Part shown: in pieces, positions 60,695-64,000 of the stretch
How the letters are laid out: each line of letters begins with the position of its first letter
Position numbering within the stretch: position 1 is the first letter of the stretch
Source of the DNA: Caenorhabditis elegans
Taxonomy: Eukaryota > Nematoda > Chromadorea > Rhabditida > Rhabditidae
DNA length: 64,000 nucleotides
Assembly (NCBI RefSeq): GCF_000002985.6
Contig: NC_003284.9
Location: 6,324,001-6,388,000, forward strand
Direction of reading: 5' to 3'
Made by a program: the position numbers and the translations under genes
Notes under the pieces: generated by a model
What the model saw: only the letters and a program-made list of their open reading frames with translations
Told to the model about the DNA's origin: nothing
The model's database searches: none

Positions 60695-61484
60695 CTGAAA
60701 AAGATAAATATCTTATCTTTTATCTCGTCAATTTCCTTGATACTGTTTTTTGTCTAAACGTTATCTCTACTTTCCTTTGGCGGATCGGATCAAAGTTTCA
60801 ACCGGATTTCTTAGGTTTTATGAACCCGTTCCATCTGAGGGTCATCGTTCATAATAGCCAAGTATCAATGTCAAAACCACATTATTTAGGTTATAATTTG
60901 TCTTTTATGTTTTTACTTTCTAATGATTACCCGCTTTTAAACTTGATTCATCGTTCGAGGAATTGAACTCTCTTCAAGTTTGGATAATGCATGGTGTTAC
61001 TGATAGGAAAACCAAAAATAATAGATTTCGAGGGTACAAAAATTGACACATAATAATATAAAGCATCATCTTCACACCTTAGCTGATACATATTTTCAAT
61101 GTCATCTTATTCTATCTTCTTTGGTCTTTCGATACCGTATTCACTCTTGTCATATTTTTCATGGTCGTTATACAATATTGTTATCAAACGGTTATCCGTT
61201 GTTTTCCCTTATTCTTTTTTTGCTATGACGTTTCCTCCTCCTTAGATTCAAATTTTTGAGTGAACGTTTTGCAAGAATAAAAGTGGGTGGAGGCAAACGA
61301 ACTCTGAGTAATTGAGGTCTGTAAGGTTTTTCTAGTTGCCGACAAAAAGAGAACAAGAAAACCGCCACGGAGTAGGGCGAGGAGGGGGGCGGGCAGCCAT
61401 TCTTTCTCGTCTTCTCCATCCCTCTCTTGTCATCTACCTGCCTGTATTCATCTGGATTCCTTTGCTCTTTCATCATTTCCAGCT
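60695..61484. other. Region between the two opposite-strand adhesion genes
   Basis: No exon that would supply the missing first half of the Ig domain is visible here on the minus strand. The right part (61200-61484) is GC-richer and pyrimidine-rich and is the likely promoter and 5' UTR of the plus-strand gene, ending in CATTTCCAG at 61482. Confidence 0.5.
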
Positions 61485-63859
61485 ATGCCTATCAATTTTA
61501 TCACTTTCACTATTGTTATATTACTACCATCGTCTGTGTATTCATTACGAGAACAATGTTGCAAAGATCTTGGCGTTCCCGAGAAATGCTATCAGCCACT
61601 GTGTAATCCTTCGAAAATACCAAAAGTGATGCTTCGCTACAAAATATTTGATCCAGACATAAACTGTCACCCTTATTTACTTCCTATTTCTCAATGCCTA
61701 TCAAAAGGAAGAGACGTGAGCAGTTGCTGTTACAAAAATGCATATGATCTTGAGTTTGATTATTGCTTTGGATTATGCAATGGAACTATGCACTTTGATT
61801 ACTCCCGAAAAAAAGACTTTTTATCATGCTTCGTTTTGCATGTTGTTTCAATATTTCCTTGCTTAACATCCAGCTATGAATCTTCCCCGTCAGAAGCTCG
61901 GGAGTTGACAATAGACGAGAAAACAGAGAATTCCGTCAGTATCAAATGGAAGGAGCCAACTGAATCACCGGATCTAGTCGATCATTATACAATTCACTTA
62001 ATTGAGCGAACAGGAGTGTCAGAAACCGAGTCCGTATTCACAACAGAAGATATTGAATACACCCTGGAAGGCCTGTCATCAAGTTTTTCGTACAGTGTAC
62101 ATGTGGTTGCTCACGCACCAGTTCATAACGACGATAGGAATTGGTTCAAGTCAAGAATATCAAACGTCATATTGTTCACAACTGAAGACGCATTAATTGT
62201 TGCGAAAAGCGAAGATCGACTACCTTCAAATGTTGCATCTCACTATTTATATTGCAAAATGAGGACAATTTTTAATGCTGAAAGTTCAATCGAATGGGTT
62301 AAAATAAGTGCAAATGGCGAAGAAATAATCACAACGGATAAAAAATATTCCATTGTTTCTTATCAATCAGAGTTGGATTCGAAAACTATTGTATCATCGT
62401 TGAAGATTTTCGATTTTAAAGATTCGGATTTTTCTACCTATCGATGTTATATCAAGGATACACGAATTGAGTACTCAGAAACTGTGATTGTAAAAATTGA
62501 TTTTAGTGAGCAAGCACCAAATAGTATTCCACCGGATACGTTGCTTGAATGCTGCTCAAAATATAATCATAAATCAGATTGTCAGTCAGTGTGCTCACAA
62601 GGTACTGATGATAGGAGATCTATGTTGAGACCAGGTTTGCAATTCTTCATTAATCTCTAAATACTTTAATTAAAGTTTAGGTGCATTTCTTCCACCTCCA
62701 AAAAATTGCGAGAAAGAAGTGGATCACCTCTTTAAATGCTCCATATCTCGCCTAAATAGTGCAGCATGCTGTATTCACTCGGAGGTTGGTTTTTGTTTTT
62801 AATTTTGTTACTAACAAATTGGTACTAATACAATGATTATTATCAATTTAGGTGTCATTCTTTTGCTTGGGAATGTGTGATGTTAAATTCGATATTGATC
62901 CGCAGCGGGTGAAATCCTGCCGAAAACATGTGACAAATGTAAGTTTCGTATTCCAATTTATAAATATTATTAAAATATAGAGTTCGAAAATTGAGGATTT
63001 CGTTTCAATATGTATTCTTGGAAAATTTAATTCCTTTGAATCAGCATACAAGAAAAAACAAAAATGAACTGCTAAAAATTGCAAATCCTTAATCTTAAAA
63101 TGCAAATTACCGTCTCTCTCTCCAATTTCACCGTTCGATTTTTTTTTCAAAATAAGAACTCACTGCCTACTTTGACCATTTGGCATCTTAGCTTCTTCTG
63201 ATTAGTTCAAAAGTGGGTGGAGCACACCGCTGATTGGTTGCAGTTTTAATTTTGTAGGAAATTCAAAAAAGGAAACTTGAGTTGAGAATTCACAACTTTC
63301 CAAGTTCGACTTTTTAATCTTTCGATTTTTTATAATTTTTCATGTCGATTTAGCATAAGATCCCGTGTACTTAAAAAAAAACTCCGAAAAATACAATTAT
63401 TATTTGTTTTTTGGTTATTAAAGTATTCAAAAACTATTCAAACCTATTGAGTTTTATTTTCAAGATTATTGCATGCAAGCTGGATGAAAAAAATACGCGG
63501 CCTGAAGCAGTATCTAACGTGATAACGACACATGTCTATGTCTACACGTTTCGATTTTCTTGGGACAAAGCACTCGATGCAAAGGTAAAAAATTACATCC
63601 GGAACTTTTTTTTAAACTAGAACTTTTTCAGGCTTATCATGTCTACAGTAGAAAACGCGAAGGGGATTGGACGGTTCGTGTGACACTGGATCACTCCGTA
63701 GATATTGTTGATTCTGATGAGGTAGTACACTTGTTTAAACTCGGATCTTGAAAATAAAAATCAATTTCAGGTCGTTCTAATTTCTGTCAACGAATTTGGT
63801 CCTTCCGAACAACATCGGCTTTACTATGATGAGGACGGATGGCTTACTGTAGATCATTG
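61485..63859 (+). CDS. Secreted or surface DB-module / FN3 / Ig protein, 5' part (runs off right edge)
   Basis: Exons, in phase: 61485-62634, 62681-62784, 62852-62938, 63465-63584, 63632-63721, 63771-63859, the last ending at a GTGAGT donor; the rest lies outside. It has a signal peptide (MPINFITFTIVILLPSSVYS). A first DB module follows (EQCCKDLGVPEKCYQPLCNP ... VSSCCYKN ... FGLCNG), then an FN3 domain (SVSIKWKEPTESPDLVDHY). Next are an Ig domain (LPSNVASHYLYCKM ... DFSTYRCYIKD), a second DB module across exons 1-4 (LLECCSKYNHKSDCQSVCSQ ... AACCIHSE ... FFCLGMCD) and a second FN3 domain (FRFSWDKALDA). This order matches the nematode-specific IGDB-type proteins. Role: extracellular adhesion or matrix, by domain. 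Acceptor at 63464 is TTTTCAAG, slightly unusual. Preceded by TTTCCAG|CT-ATG, fitting SL1 splicing. Confidence 0.87.
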
Positions 63860-64000
63860 GTGAGTAAATGGATATGAGATCAGTAAAATTTCACAGAAGA
63901 CCACTGATCAGATGCATTGAAACTGTGCGTAAATACATTCCTACAATTTTAATCAAAAAAATCCTATGACTTTTTGTCTGCGTTCGTTTGCCTGCGTAGC

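Overview
The window is nematode nuclear DNA, almost certainly Caenorhabditis and probably C. elegans or a very close relative. Evidence: AT-rich intergenic DNA; short introns (many 41-60 bp) with GTAAGT/GTGAGT donors and TTTCAG acceptors; cuticle collagens; a DB-module/FN3/Ig protein; and a 237-residue LAMP-like protein whose length, exon layout and GYASV tail fit C. elegans lmp-1. From memory lmp-1 is X-linked, so an X location is likely but not shown here. Exon models were built by hand from splice consensus and reading phase; every model listed closes in frame unless stated otherwise.

Layout. (1) 1-11.3 kb: five tandem plus-strand cuticle collagen genes. The first is cut by the window edge, copies 1-4 are nearly identical, and copy 5 is diverged. 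The four complete copies carry a TATAAAA promoter with a CCGCC-containing element just upstream, and a splice acceptor abutting the ATG. (2) 11.7-14.0 kb, minus: a ten-exon SLC2-type sugar transporter. (3) 17.8-27.9 kb: a large charged protein of unknown role (801 aa), an uncharacterised minus-strand gene (205 aa), a possible 44-codon two-exon gene, and a plus-strand gene (194 aa). (4) 31.6-33.4 kb: a protein kinase of about 328 aa. (5) 35.9-36.8 kb, minus: a 253-aa protein with a His/Asp-rich block, a glycine-zipper-like hydrophobic segment and a Cys-rich tail. (6) 37.9-39.1 kb: nested repeats, including a 477-bp fold-back transposon with a perfect 194-bp inverted repeat and a TTA duplication. 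(7) 40.5-51.6 kb: three uncharacterised genes plus one truncated relative that share a C-terminal module, with a tRNA-Trp(CCA) inside one long intron. (8) 52.8-53.7 kb, minus: lmp-1. (9) 55.6-60.7 kb, minus: the 3' part of an Ig/FN3 transmembrane adhesion receptor. (10) 61.5 kb to the right edge: the 5' part of a secreted or surface DB/FN3/Ig protein, on the opposite strand and apparently inside the territory of the Ig receptor.

The most interesting signal is a dispersed set of uncharacterised genes between 17.8 and 51.6 kb (both strands). Five of them have the same gene ending: a 56-nt, 19-codon penultimate exon entered in phase 1 and left in phase 0, followed by one terminal exon. Four of the uncharacterised genes also share a recognisable C-terminal sequence. 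This looks like a fast-evolving, locally expanded nematode family. Its function cannot be read from the sequence. The collagen array (concerted evolution) and the nested repeat block (an insertion with a matching near-empty site 5 kb away) are the other notable structures.
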